Source of the DNA: Pedobacter sp. N36a
GTDB taxonomy: Bacteria; Bacteroidota; Bacteroidia; Sphingobacteriales; Sphingobacteriaceae
Assembly (NCBI RefSeq): GCF_014472395.1
Contig: NZ_JACSZW010000005.1
Location: 124,001-188,000, forward strand
Length of the DNA stretch: 64,000 nucleotides
Direction of reading: 5' to 3'
The first letter of the stretch is position 1. Each line of letters opens with the position of its first letter. Made by a program: the position numbers and the translations under genes. The notes beneath the pieces are model-generated. The model was not told the origin of the DNA. It was given only the letters and a program-made list of their open reading frames with translations, and ran no database searches. Below, one piece after another: positions 17,748-25,993 of the stretch.

Positions 17748-19187
17748 TTAAAAGGCTTGGTCTGCTGCATACAAAGATAATGCAGATAAGGTTAATGTTG
17801 GATTTGAAGCACTAAATGTAGTAAAGCCTCCTGCGCCGAGTACAAATAGGTTTCTATATTGATGATGGATTAAATGCTGATCCACCACACCCAGCTTAGG
17901 ATCTTTGCTCATTCTTGTTCCACCGATAATATGTCCCTCATTTGGAAAGGGCTCCAGGTATTTTAATTTTTCTACCGGTAAGCAGGATAAAATTCCAGGA
18001 AGAGTTTTCTTCATATTATCAATTGCTTTCATGGTATACGAAGAACGCTCCGTAAAATGGACTTCAGGAATCAGTTTATTAGCAGAAGTGGTGATGTAGT
18101 TATTATAGAGTGGCAAGTCTTCAAATAACAAGCGGAAGCTGGCAATATTCAGCCATTTCCCACGCTCCATACGGATATAATAGGGTGCATTATTCACTTC
18201 CATTAAGCAGGCGGCAAAGTCTTTCCTATGTGCTCCATCATAAAGCATATAGCCATTGGCATTCACCCAGGTACTTCCCCCAACATTTTTCATTCCATCC
18301 AGGTAAATCAAGACTTGCATACCAAGTTGCTCACCAAATCCTCTTCCAGTTAAGGGATTTTTGTCTCCGGCATTTAACAGAATGTTCGTATTAAAAAAAG
18401 GATTGGCGCCTAATGCAACGACCTCTCCAGAGGCCTGGTATTCTTTCCCATCTAATTGATATAGGACCTTGTTAACCACATCATTCTGAACTTCCAAACT
18501 ATAAACCTGCGCGCCATACACTAACTCTACCCGTTTATCTTCATAAACACCCAAATTTGCATTTTCCAACGTAAATTTGGCATTTACAGGACAAATGTCG
18601 CAGGTACTGGAGGTCATGCAGCGGTTTCTGCCATTTGCAGCCCTGCTCGCCCTTGCTGTAGGCTGACTGATGTATTGATTGCCATAGGTTTTATGTAAAA
18701 TCTTGTCGACGATACTAAACTCATGCGGGGGTAAAGGATATTTACCTTTACGGGGAAAAGGAGTTCCCTCCGGACCCGAAATAGACATCAGCTCCTCGGC
18801 TTCATAATAATAGGGATCGAGGTCATCGTAATCTACCGGCCAGTCTTCTCCAATCCCAAAAAGACTCTTCATCTTGAAATCTGAAGGCATGAACCTGGGG
18901 GTACAGCCCCACCAACAGTTAGAACAGCCGCCATAACCCGTTGTGAAAGGCCATCTTTTCTTGGTATTCATATTGACAATCGCTTCTTCCCAAGGCGCTT
19001 CATACTTTTGAAAATCTGAATGCTCCCCTTTCTTTACTTTTAGTCTTTCTGCATGAGGGTAAAAATGTCCGCGCTCTAAAACCAACACTTTCTGATCGGA
19101 TTTAACCTTAGATAAGTATTTCTTTAAGAAGAAACTGGATGCAAAACCAGTTCCAACTACGATTAAATCATAATGGCTATTTTTCAT
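17748..19187 (-). CDS. GMC-family FAD oxidoreductase
   Basis: The dinucleotide-binding start DLIVVGTGFASSFF is followed by an acidic VLERGHFYPH. A GYGGCSNCWWGCTPR stretch and a TCDICPVNAKF cluster give several Cys residues that could bind metal or form disulfides. The GMC C-terminal domain carries GHIIGGTRMSKDP (catalytic His region) and ASNPTLTLSALSLYAAD. The enzyme should oxidise a sugar or lipid alcohol. It follows the DPPR-synthase-like UbiA gene by 38 bases, which suggests an oxidation step on a polyprenyl-linked sugar. That link is inference. No Tat leader is seen on this subunit; the small partner supplies one. Confidence 0.88.
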   Translation of the reverse strand: MKNSHYDLIVVGTGFASSFFLKKYLSKVKSDQKVLVLERGHFYPHAERLKVKKGEHSDFQKYEAPWEEAIVNMNTKKRWPFTTGYGGCSNCWWGCTPRFMPSDFKMKSLFGIGEDWPVDYDDLDPYYYEAEELMSISGPEGTPFPRKGKYPLPPHEFSIVDKILHKTYGNQYISQPTARASRAANGRNRCMTSSTCDICPVNAKFTLENANLGVYEDKRVELVYGAQVYSLEVQNDVVNKVLYQLDGKEYQASGEVVALGANPFFNTNILLNAGDKNPLTGRGFGEQLGMQVLIYLDGMKNVGGSTWVNANGYMLYDGAHRKDFAACLMEVNNAPYYIRMERGKWLNIASFRLLFEDLPLYNNYITTSANKLIPEVHFTERSSYTMKAIDNMKKTLPGILSCLPVEKLKYLEPFPNEGHIIGGTRMSKDPKLGVVDQHLIHHQYRNLFVLGAGGFTTFSASNPTLTLSALSLYAADQAF

Positions 19188-19225
19188 TTAGAATAAAATA
19201 AAAGCTAAATAATTGAGGATTCAAA

Positions 19226-20224
19226 TTAGTAATTATTAGCATTTTTCAAGAACCAGTGTAACCATGGAATGTCAACAAACATCAAAATACATAACAATGT
19301 AGTAAATAAAACAAGGTACAGCATAAACCATTTTCTGGTATATAACTTTTCTGAACCCTGAACCGGAGAATCATTGAGCAAACCAATACGGAGATACCAT
19401 GAAAACAGCAGTGCAAAAAATGGGAAGCTGAATAGCAGTTCAATACGATCTTTAATCAGGAATATCCCCATAAAAAAAGCACAGGTAATGCCGTAAAAAA
19501 ACATGGATACCAATAGGCTGTTCTCCGTATAGTGGCGAAACGACCTTCTATACTGGCCAGCAATTTCCGCATTGCCGATGAGTCTGTATTCTGCGAAACG
19601 TTTTGTGGCCATTAGAAATGCACCACCCATCCAGTAGGCAATAATAATACTAATCGGTGGAAAGGTATTGATCCAATCTAAATCCCACTTACTGTCGGGT
19701 ACTCCTAAAGCCGGACTAAAAATAAACCAACCTGCCGCAAACCTAATTGGATTATTGACAGATTCGCTCAATACATCCAAGAATACACGGTCTTTGCTCC
19801 TAAATGGCTTTACATTATAAATCACCCCCATAAATAACAAAACCGCTGCTGTAGATAAGAATTTTAAGGAGACCGCATAGGCCAGCATCAATCCGATAAG
19901 GGCCAGCACTCCATACTCGAGGTATACAATAATTGGGTTGATGGTAGTGACTACGGAGGATCTTTTCTTCTTTAAAGGATGAAACTGATCGAAACCCGCA
20001 TCCAGGTATTCATTAATTACATAATTAGCCGATGCCACTAAGCAGATGCTGATAATTCCAATCACGATTTTAAACAGCAATGCTGCTTCAAAAGGAGTAT
20101 GAAAAACAGACAATGCAAAAAGCATCCCGGGAACCATAAACAAATTCTTCACCCAATTATCTGGCCTCGCAATCGCGATATAATCCTGTAAAGTTGCCGC
20201 TTTCCTCGTTTGTTCGTTTATCAT
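19226..20224 (-). CDS. Decaprenyl-phosphate phosphoribosyltransferase-like UbiA protein
   Basis: This polytopic protein (332 aa, about eight hydrophobic segments) has the marks of the DPPR synthase branch of UbiA: ARPDNWVKN (19-27) and NEYLDAGFDQFHPLKKKR (71-88), the latter matching the NDxxDxxxDxxHPxKxxR form rather than the plain quinone-type motif. A second motif region is FLDVLSESVNNPIRFAAG. In mycobacteria this enzyme joins PRPP to polyprenyl phosphate, giving a 5-phosphoribosyl lipid. The HAD phosphatase 11 bases upstream would supply the dephosphorylation step, and the GMC oxidoreductase downstream a possible C2 oxidation. Substrate assignment rests on motif similarity only. Confidence 0.85.
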   Translation of the reverse strand: MINEQTRKAATLQDYIAIARPDNWVKNLFMVPGMLFALSVFHTPFEAALLFKIVIGIISICLVASANYVINEYLDAGFDQFHPLKKKRSSVVTTINPIIVYLEYGVLALIGLMLAYAVSLKFLSTAAVLLFMGVIYNVKPFRSKDRVFLDVLSESVNNPIRFAAGWFIFSPALGVPDSKWDLDWINTFPPISIIIAYWMGGAFLMATKRFAEYRLIGNAEIAGQYRRSFRHYTENSLLVSMFFYGITCAFFMGIFLIKDRIELLFSFPFFALLFSWYLRIGLLNDSPVQGSEKLYTRKWFMLYLVLFTTLLCILMFVDIPWLHWFLKNANNY

Positions 20225-20235
20225 ATATGCAACAG

Positions 20236-20919
20236 TTATAATCTTGATTTTGTAAGGCTGGCGTATAATGCTTCATAAAAAGAATCGCCGTATTTTTGTT
20301 TGTTGACCAATAGAAATGGAATCCCTGCAGCATTAGCACAAGCACCATCAAGCTCCAATCGATCACCTATAAAAAGACATTTTTGCTTATCCTGAATTTT
20401 CAATTCCGATAAGATAAAGTTCAAGCCATCAGGCAAAGGTTTCAATGCATTAATTTTTGTCTGGGTAGAGCTTGCCACTAAATCTACCTGTAAATTCAAA
20501 TGCTGCAACTTTTGCTCTGCATCATAATCAGAATAAACTGCAGTTGCAATCTTCTTCTTTTCCAGCTCCTCGAAAAAAGCTGTTACACCTGGATATTTAC
20601 AGTTGGAAAGGTATAGATTCGGGAGATTAAAAATCCAATCCGCGACGACCCTTTTAACCTCCCCTACTGATGAATTTACCTTGTTTAGGCACCACTCATA
20701 TTGTGCCTCCTCTAAATTCCCAGACTTGTATCCGGCATGCTTTTCTCTTTCTTTCCTAAAATGATATAAAATTAATAAGTCATAATATTTCCATGGCCTA
20801 ATGATATAATGCCCAATTAACGCCAAAAGCATTTTCTTTCTTAACTTAGCCTGATCATAAAGTGTGCCGTCCACGTCGAAGATCACTAATTCGATTGTGT
20901 CCCATGGTATGTCTTTCAA
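20236..20919 (-). CDS. HAD-superfamily phosphatase
   Basis: All four HAD motifs are present: FDVDGTLYD with nucleophile Asp15 and acid/base Asp17, VYSDYD, a later Lys in KINALKP, and FIGDRLELD for Mg. A helical cap of about 80 residues lies between motifs I and II. The enzyme is thus likely active on a phosphomonoester. As first gene of a run with the DPPR-synthase-like protein, its natural substrate may be the polyprenyl-phospho-5-phosphoribose intermediate. Mycobacteria use an unrelated PAP2-type phosphatase at this step. The promoter should lie in the 66-base spacer shared with the divergent GT-C gene. Confidence 0.85.
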   Translation of the reverse strand: MKDIPWDTIELVIFDVDGTLYDQAKLRKKMLLALIGHYIIRPWKYYDLLILYHFRKEREKHAGYKSGNLEEAQYEWCLNKVNSSVGEVKRVVADWIFNLPNLYLSNCKYPGVTAFFEELEKKKIATAVYSDYDAEQKLQHLNLQVDLVASSTQTKINALKPLPDGLNFILSELKIQDKQKCLFIGDRLELDGACANAAGIPFLLVNKQKYGDSFYEALYASLTKSRL

Positions 20920-20985
20920 TTATTTATCTCTATTTAGTGGTAAAATTATTAAAAAAATCGATATTTCGAACGTTATTAACTATAA

Positions 20986-22590
20986 ATGAACTCAATAATC
21001 TACAGCTCTTTCTTAGATAAAAGGAAACAATGGAACCTGCTATTGGTTATTTTTTTAATCATTGGAATCCTCATTAGACTATTTCATTTTTTCTACAATC
21101 GTTCTTTATGGATGGATGAAGTGTATTTATCCAGTAGTTTTTTAAGGATGGATGCCATACAACTCCTGACTAATCCTCTCGATTATCAGCAAAAAGCACC
21201 GGTTGGCTTTCTCTTATTGGTAAAATTTACCGTAAATATCTTTGGACCTAACGAGAAGGCCTTACGGTTGATTCCATTAATTTCGGGAATGGCAGCTTTA
21301 TTCTTATTTGTTCCGGTCGCTAATTATTTTCTGAAAAAGCCAGCAGCAATAATGGCAATCGGCATACTTTGCTTTTCACCGGCGTTGGTTTACCATAGTG
21401 TTGAAATTAAACAATATGCTACAGAACTGTTGGCAACGGTTGCCGTACTATACCTTTTTATCCAGTACCAGGCAGCGAGAAAATATAAAGACTTACTCAT
21501 TTGGGGGCTAAGCGGCGCGCTGATCTTATGGTTTTCTTATTCTGCCATTTTCCTGCTGGGAGGAATAGCCATCAGTATGAGCTTCTCCTATCTGCTGCTT
21601 AAAAAATGGAAGCTCTTTACGATCAGCATTCTTCCATTTGGCCTATGGCTAGTTAGTTTTTCTCTCAACTACCTACTTTTCACCTATAAACATGCACAGT
21701 CGGAATGGATTGCTTATTGGTTCAGATCTTATGAAAATTTCATGCCCTTTCCCCCTACTTCTATATCGGAATTAAATTGGTTTTGGCTAAATCTTTACCG
21801 GCTAATGGACTATCCATTAGGCTTAATATGGAATTTTAATCCATTAATGAAAATATTCATCATACCCATCCTATTGTTGATTTATGGGATATACTCCTTT
21901 TTAAAAGAAAATAAAACAGTAGCCTGGGTGCTGCTGACACCCTGCTTACTTACCTTAATCGCCTCAGGACTGGAACTCTACCCACTCACGGAAAGGTTTT
22001 GGGTGTTTATTTCACCAGTTTTCATACTGTTTATTGCCAAAGGATTTGAATGCGGAACTGCTCGGATTAAATCGAAAAACGCAGTTATCATTTTATCATT
22101 TGTGGTCATCTTACCAGCAATAGTACAATCGGCAATCTTTATTTTTCAACCAGCGCAATTTTATGTCCATAAGAAATCCTATCAACGTGAGGCATTACAA
22201 TTCATAAATCAGCGGTACCAGGATGGTGATGCCGTGTATATCTATTGGAACAACTTACCAGGGTACAAGGTGTACAAAATAATGCAGCTCTTTAAATTTA
22301 ATGCCATAGAAGGAATCGATCACCGAAAACAGGCGAATAGCTACAGCAATTACGAACAATTATTAAGTGATGATTTTAAACAGTTCAACGGAAGCAAGAG
22401 AGTGTGGTTAATTTTTAACACTCAATTCCAAACCGACATCGGAGACGGCATTGATGAACCTTATTGGTACTACAAAGACCCCATAAAACCCATGGATCAT
22501 CTGCTAGATATGTTTAATAAATTTGGTAAACCCTTAAAGAAATATGTGACGAAAGATGTCAGTGTCTATTTATTCGAAGTTCATCAATAA
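20986..22590 (+). CDS. GT-C glycosyltransferase, GT39/ArnT-like membrane protein
   Basis: This is a 534-aa polytopic protein with about ten hydrophobic segments. RSLWMDEVYLSSS (about 38-50) in the first external loop carries the Asp-Glu pair used as catalytic/metal site in GT39/ArnT-type enzymes. Shortly after come QQKAPVGFLLLVK and EKALRLIPLISG, both typical of the family. A soluble domain of about 140 residues ends the protein. GT-C enzymes take sugar from a polyprenyl-phosphate donor on the outer face of the inner membrane. It is divergent from HAD and UbiA genes that may make exactly such a donor. Its stop lies 1 base from that of a convergent GT14 gene. Confidence 0.86.
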   Translation: MNSIIYSSFLDKRKQWNLLLVIFLIIGILIRLFHFFYNRSLWMDEVYLSSSFLRMDAIQLLTNPLDYQQKAPVGFLLLVKFTVNIFGPNEKALRLIPLISGMAALFLFVPVANYFLKKPAAIMAIGILCFSPALVYHSVEIKQYATELLATVAVLYLFIQYQAARKYKDLLIWGLSGALILWFSYSAIFLLGGIAISMSFSYLLLKKWKLFTISILPFGLWLVSFSLNYLLFTYKHAQSEWIAYWFRSYENFMPFPPTSISELNWFWLNLYRLMDYPLGLIWNFNPLMKIFIIPILLLIYGIYSFLKENKTVAWVLLTPCLLTLIASGLELYPLTERFWVFISPVFILFIAKGFECGTARIKSKNAVIILSFVVILPAIVQSAIFIFQPAQFYVHKKSYQREALQFINQRYQDGDAVYIYWNNLPGYKVYKIMQLFKFNAIEGIDHRKQANSYSNYEQLLSDDFKQFNGSKRVWLIFNTQFQTDIGDGIDEPYWYYKDPIKPMDHLLDMFNKFGKPLKKYVTKDVSVYLFEVHQ

Positions 22591-22591
22591 A

Positions 22592-23446
22592 TTATTCCGT
22601 CTGCTCATCTATTCTGCGCAAAACTTCTTCACTCATTGGCATATCGAATTTCCTGGCAAAAAACATATTTGAATCTTTCATCAATGGCAAATCTTCCATC
22701 TCTAAAATCCTGGGATTTGCTTTTCCTTCCGGAAAATCGATATAACGCAAATTGTCATTGATCATCTGCTCTTTGAAAGGAGAGTTGAGTAAAATGGTTG
22801 GAATCACAAATTCATCGGTTCCCCAGCAAAACTTCAAGAACTTATCAAGCTTGCTTTCCTGGTTGAAAAAATTAGATAAGTAACTGGCAGATTCATAATT
22901 TAATGTCCACCAGCTAGCCTTCCGACCTCCATATAGCTTTAACGACATAGGAAACTTCCTGATTGGCAGCACTTTATTCATCATTCGCTCCAAAAAGTAA
23001 CTCCCAAAAAAGTTAAAGTCGGTGAGGTGATAGTGCTGATATCGCTGGATAGCCATTTTCCACCAGCCAGATTCTTCTGATTCATAAAAAATAAAAGAAT
23101 TTTTCTGATGCACTAAAAGAAAGTCATAGAATTCCTGATTTTTCCTTATTGGGTAATCCTGAGCACTCATTAAGTTATAAAAACCATAACTGGTTTCGTT
23201 CGCCTGTGTTTCTTTTAAGGAGTTTAACATTGCTTTTAGCGTGCTATGACCTCCCCAGTTACAAACCACTCTGTTTCTTATAAAGTATACCCCTTTGATC
23301 TCTTTTAAAAACAGAAAGCTTTCTATCTCGATTTTTTTGTCAATATGGATGTAAAAATCGAAATTTTCATGCTGCATTTTCCTAATTAAACGCTCAAGCT
23401 GCAGTGGATTTTTATGTGCAATTATAATATTAGCTACGCGCATCAC
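22592..23446 (-). CDS. Core-2/I-branching-type glycosyltransferase (GT14)
   Basis: This 284-aa paralogue of the enzyme at 6087-6947 shares the family landmarks ANIIIAHKNPLQLERL, FYIHIDKK, NLMSAQDYPIRK and FCWGTDEFVIPT and is of the same length. It has no membrane segment or leader. Sugar specificity is unknown. It is the last gene of the 19-kb minus-strand polysaccharide operon, 3 bases after a 58-codon small gene. ATG at 23443 is an equally possible start. The gene is AT-rich, like its paralogue. Confidence 0.87.
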   Translation of the reverse strand: MMRVANIIIAHKNPLQLERLIRKMQHENFDFYIHIDKKIEIESFLFLKEIKGVYFIRNRVVCNWGGHSTLKAMLNSLKETQANETSYGFYNLMSAQDYPIRKNQEFYDFLLVHQKNSFIFYESEESGWWKMAIQRYQHYHLTDFNFFGSYFLERMMNKVLPIRKFPMSLKLYGGRKASWWTLNYESASYLSNFFNQESKLDKFLKFCWGTDEFVIPTILLNSPFKEQMINDNLRYIDFPEGKANPRILEMEDLPLMKDSNMFFARKFDMPMSEEVLRRIDEQTE

Positions 23447-23449
23447 CAG

Positions 23450-23626
23450 TTAAATTAAATACATATGACCATTAAATAAAGGCTCCATCACTTTATCATT
23501 AATTAAAATTTGAAGGGAATTTTTAGTTTCCCCGGCCCTCAATAGGTTAAATAGCATTTTAGGTACTTTGGCCATCACAAACTTACTTCCATTAAACAAC
23601 TGATTTATAGTCAAATTACAAGCCAT
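23450..23626 (-). CDS. Small hypothetical protein, 58 codons
   Basis: An uninterrupted ATG-to-TAA frame fills the gap between the GMC oxidoreductase stop (2 bases away) and the GT14 start (3 bases away), spacing typical of a real operon member. The peptide (MACNLTINQLFNG at the start, NDKVMEPLFNGHMYLI at the end) has a basic middle and no clear membrane helix. I do not recognise it. It could also be the remnant of a larger gene that lost its 3' part. Confidence 0.5.
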   Translation of the reverse strand: MACNLTINQLFNGSKFVMAKVPKMLFNLLRAGETKNSLQILINDKVMEPLFNGHMYLI

Positions 23627-23628
23627 AA

Positions 23629-25326
23629 TTACAATTTACCATTTTTCAGCTGCTGATAAGCAAATTCACAGGCCCTTGCTGTAAGTGCCATATAAGTTAA
23701 AGAAGGATTTTGACAACCTGAGGAAGTCATTGCGCTCCCATCCGTTATAAAAACATTCTTTGCATTGTGCATCTGATTGAATTTATTTAACACAGAAGTC
23801 TTGGGATCATGTCCCATACGTGCGGTTCCCATCTCGTGGACAGTGCTCCCGCCAGACTTTTTATAATTGAAAACCTCGACATCTTTAAATCCAGCACCTT
23901 CCAACATTTCTGCAGAGGTTTGCTGTATGTCCATCATCATTTTATTTTCATTCTCAGCAAATGAAAAATCGATTTTAACCAAAGGCAGTCCCCATTTATC
24001 CTTTTGAATTTTGTCTAGTGTAATTTGATTCTCAAAATAAGGCAAACACTCTCCCCAACCCGCCATCCAGACTGTCCAGTCGCCAGGTGTAGAGAGTTGC
24101 TTTTTAAAATCCTTTCCAAATCCATTCAGATTATAGGAAAGGTCCTGCCACTCCATCCTTTCTCCATGGCCCTGAATATTATATCCTCTCTTAAAGTTAA
24201 GATTTTCACCATCTTTAAGATTTCTATAACGCGGAATTAAGAATCCACAAGGTCTTCGTCCTTTATAATAATAATCTTTAAACTGGTCATGAATCCCATA
24301 AGCACCTGCGGAAGAGTGGTGATCCATTAAATTATGACCTATCTGCTCACTGTCGTTCCCAAAACCATTAGGAAAACGGGAAGATACCGAGTTCAACAAT
24401 AGGCTTGCTGTAGCGATAGTGGAGGCATTTATAAAAAGTATTTTAGCATAAAACTCATAAACTTCATTACTGAGTGTATCGATTACTCTTACTCCTTTTG
24501 CCATTTGACGCTGTTCATCATAAAGGATTTCCGTTACGATGGAGAAAGGCCTCAGGGTTAAATTACCAGTAGCCACTGCAGCGGGAATAGTAGAACTATT
24601 GCTACTAAAATAGCCGCCAAAAGGACATCCGCGTTCACACAAATTCCGATTCTGACAAGGACCTCGATGATCCCATCCCCGGGTTAAATTAGCAACCCTT
24701 GCGATGGTTAATAAACGATTATGTTCATTTTTTTTTATGGAATCTCCGAGGTGTTTTTCAATATAATTCAATTCCATTGCTGGTAAAAACTCACCATCCG
24801 GCAAATGGGCTAAATTTTCCTGCTGTCCGCTTACGCCAATAAAAGATTCCACATAACTATACCACGGTGCCAAATCCTTGTATCTAATTGGCCAGTCAAC
24901 TGTAATACCATCCTTCAGGTTGGCCTCAAAATCAAGGTCACTCATGCGATAACATTGCCTACCCCACACCAATGACCGACCTCCTACCTGATACCCTCTC
25001 ACCCAGTCAAAAGGCTGTTCCTGTAGATAAGGATGCTCAGCATCACTCACAAAAAAATGTTTTGTCGAAGGATTATAAGTATTGCTTTGAACCGGATCAG
25101 TTTCCCGGTCCTTTAAAGTATTGTTAAGTCCGTATTTAAAATCCCAGGGATTAAGATTTGCGGTGGGGTAATCTACAATATGCTCCACATTCCTTCCTCT
25201 TTCCAGCAGTAAGGTTTTAAACCCTTTTTTACAAAGCTCCATTGCTGCCCATCCGCCACTTATTCCAGAACCAATGACGATCGCATCATAAGTATTCAAT
25301 TCCTTTGTTTTGTTGCTGTTATACAT
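23629..25326 (-). CDS. GMC-family FAD oxidoreductase, gluconate/choline dehydrogenase-like
   Basis: This is a 565-aa flavoprotein. FAD binding is by AIVIGSGISGGWAAMEL and TLLLERG. GGRSLVWGRQCYRMSD lies at the flavin site, and a NRNLCERGCPFGG cluster brings three Cys. The C-terminal domain holds STVHEMGTARMGHD (catalytic His) and SGCQNPSLTYMALTARA (second active residue Asn). It lies 2 bases after a gluconate 2-dehydrogenase subunit 3 gene that carries the export leader, so the pair probably works in the periplasm on a sugar or sugar polymer. The family is also widespread in Bacteroidetes outside glycan clusters, so its role here is inferred from neighbours. Confidence 0.9.
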   Translation of the reverse strand: MYNSNKTKELNTYDAIVIGSGISGGWAAMELCKKGFKTLLLERGRNVEHIVDYPTANLNPWDFKYGLNNTLKDRETDPVQSNTYNPSTKHFFVSDAEHPYLQEQPFDWVRGYQVGGRSLVWGRQCYRMSDLDFEANLKDGITVDWPIRYKDLAPWYSYVESFIGVSGQQENLAHLPDGEFLPAMELNYIEKHLGDSIKKNEHNRLLTIARVANLTRGWDHRGPCQNRNLCERGCPFGGYFSSNSSTIPAAVATGNLTLRPFSIVTEILYDEQRQMAKGVRVIDTLSNEVYEFYAKILFINASTIATASLLLNSVSSRFPNGFGNDSEQIGHNLMDHHSSAGAYGIHDQFKDYYYKGRRPCGFLIPRYRNLKDGENLNFKRGYNIQGHGERMEWQDLSYNLNGFGKDFKKQLSTPGDWTVWMAGWGECLPYFENQITLDKIQKDKWGLPLVKIDFSFAENENKMMMDIQQTSAEMLEGAGFKDVEVFNYKKSGGSTVHEMGTARMGHDPKTSVLNKFNQMHNAKNVFITDGSAMTSSGCQNPSLTYMALTARACEFAYQQLKNGKL

Positions 25327-25328
25327 AG

Positions 25329-25904
25329 CTATTTTGTCGCCCAGGATTTTTGATTTGGTTTTAGTTTAATACAGGCTTCGAAATTACCCGGAATATAGTC
25401 ATACACCAAGCCCTGCGTTGCGCCTGGTTTCGACATACAATATCCTTCAATCGTTAAATCTTTCAGTGTGATGTAAAATGATTCTCCAAAAATTTTCTTA
25501 TTTATCCTATTTAAGATCCGGTAGGAAAATCCGGAATGGTTGGCAATATATTCAAAAACAGTTTGCTTTTCCTGATCAGAGCAATTCAAAAATGATCTCC
25601 CATATTTACGCATGGAATGCGACTCCACAAGCTCCAGACCTGAACAAAACTTATTTTGTTTTTTAATGTCCATACAATGGATCAAAACCTTAATAATATA
25701 GTCTGCAACATTAGCCGACTTTGCTCCTGGGGTATCTGTTTCAGGAATAATGATCTCGGACAATTCCGCGACCAGATCCTTCTTGCTCCACAATAAAACC
25801 GGATCGACCTGACGTGTCAGTTCCTTCCATTTAAAGATAGAAAACGATGCCCCCCCCAGGGCTCCAAGCACCAAAATGCGCTTAAAATAACTCCTTCTGT
25901 TCAC
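25329..25904 (-). CDS. Gluconate 2-dehydrogenase subunit 3 family protein
   Basis: This 191-aa partner subunit starts with a Tat-like leader, NRRSYFKRILVLGALGGASF. The mature part has the family hallmarks AELSEIIIPETDTPGAKSANV near its start and a TIEGYCMSKPGATQGLVYDYIPG block near the end. Known homologues form a complex with the GMC flavoprotein and help its export or electron transfer. The downstream GMC gene begins 2 bases later. It is preceded by a GT8 gene, so the pair sits inside the polysaccharide operon. Confidence 0.88.
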   Translation of the reverse strand: MNRRSYFKRILVLGALGGASFSIFKWKELTRQVDPVLLWSKKDLVAELSEIIIPETDTPGAKSANVADYIIKVLIHCMDIKKQNKFCSGLELVESHSMRKYGRSFLNCSDQEKQTVFEYIANHSGFSYRILNRINKKIFGESFYITLKDLTIEGYCMSKPGATQGLVYDYIPGNFEACIKLKPNQKSWATK

Positions 25905-25993
25905 TAAGTTCTATCTAAAATTAATCATTCATATCCAGCATACGGCATTAAAGATTTAAAAACTATCAATGGATCCTATTGAAAAAAGCCCTT

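Noticed and set aside
17313-20919. GMC, UbiA and HAD genes as a menaquinone or carotenoid pathway
   Set aside because: The HPxKxxR-type UbiA motif and the surrounding glycosyltransferases fit a lipid-linked sugar better; no quinone or carotenoid gene is nearby.
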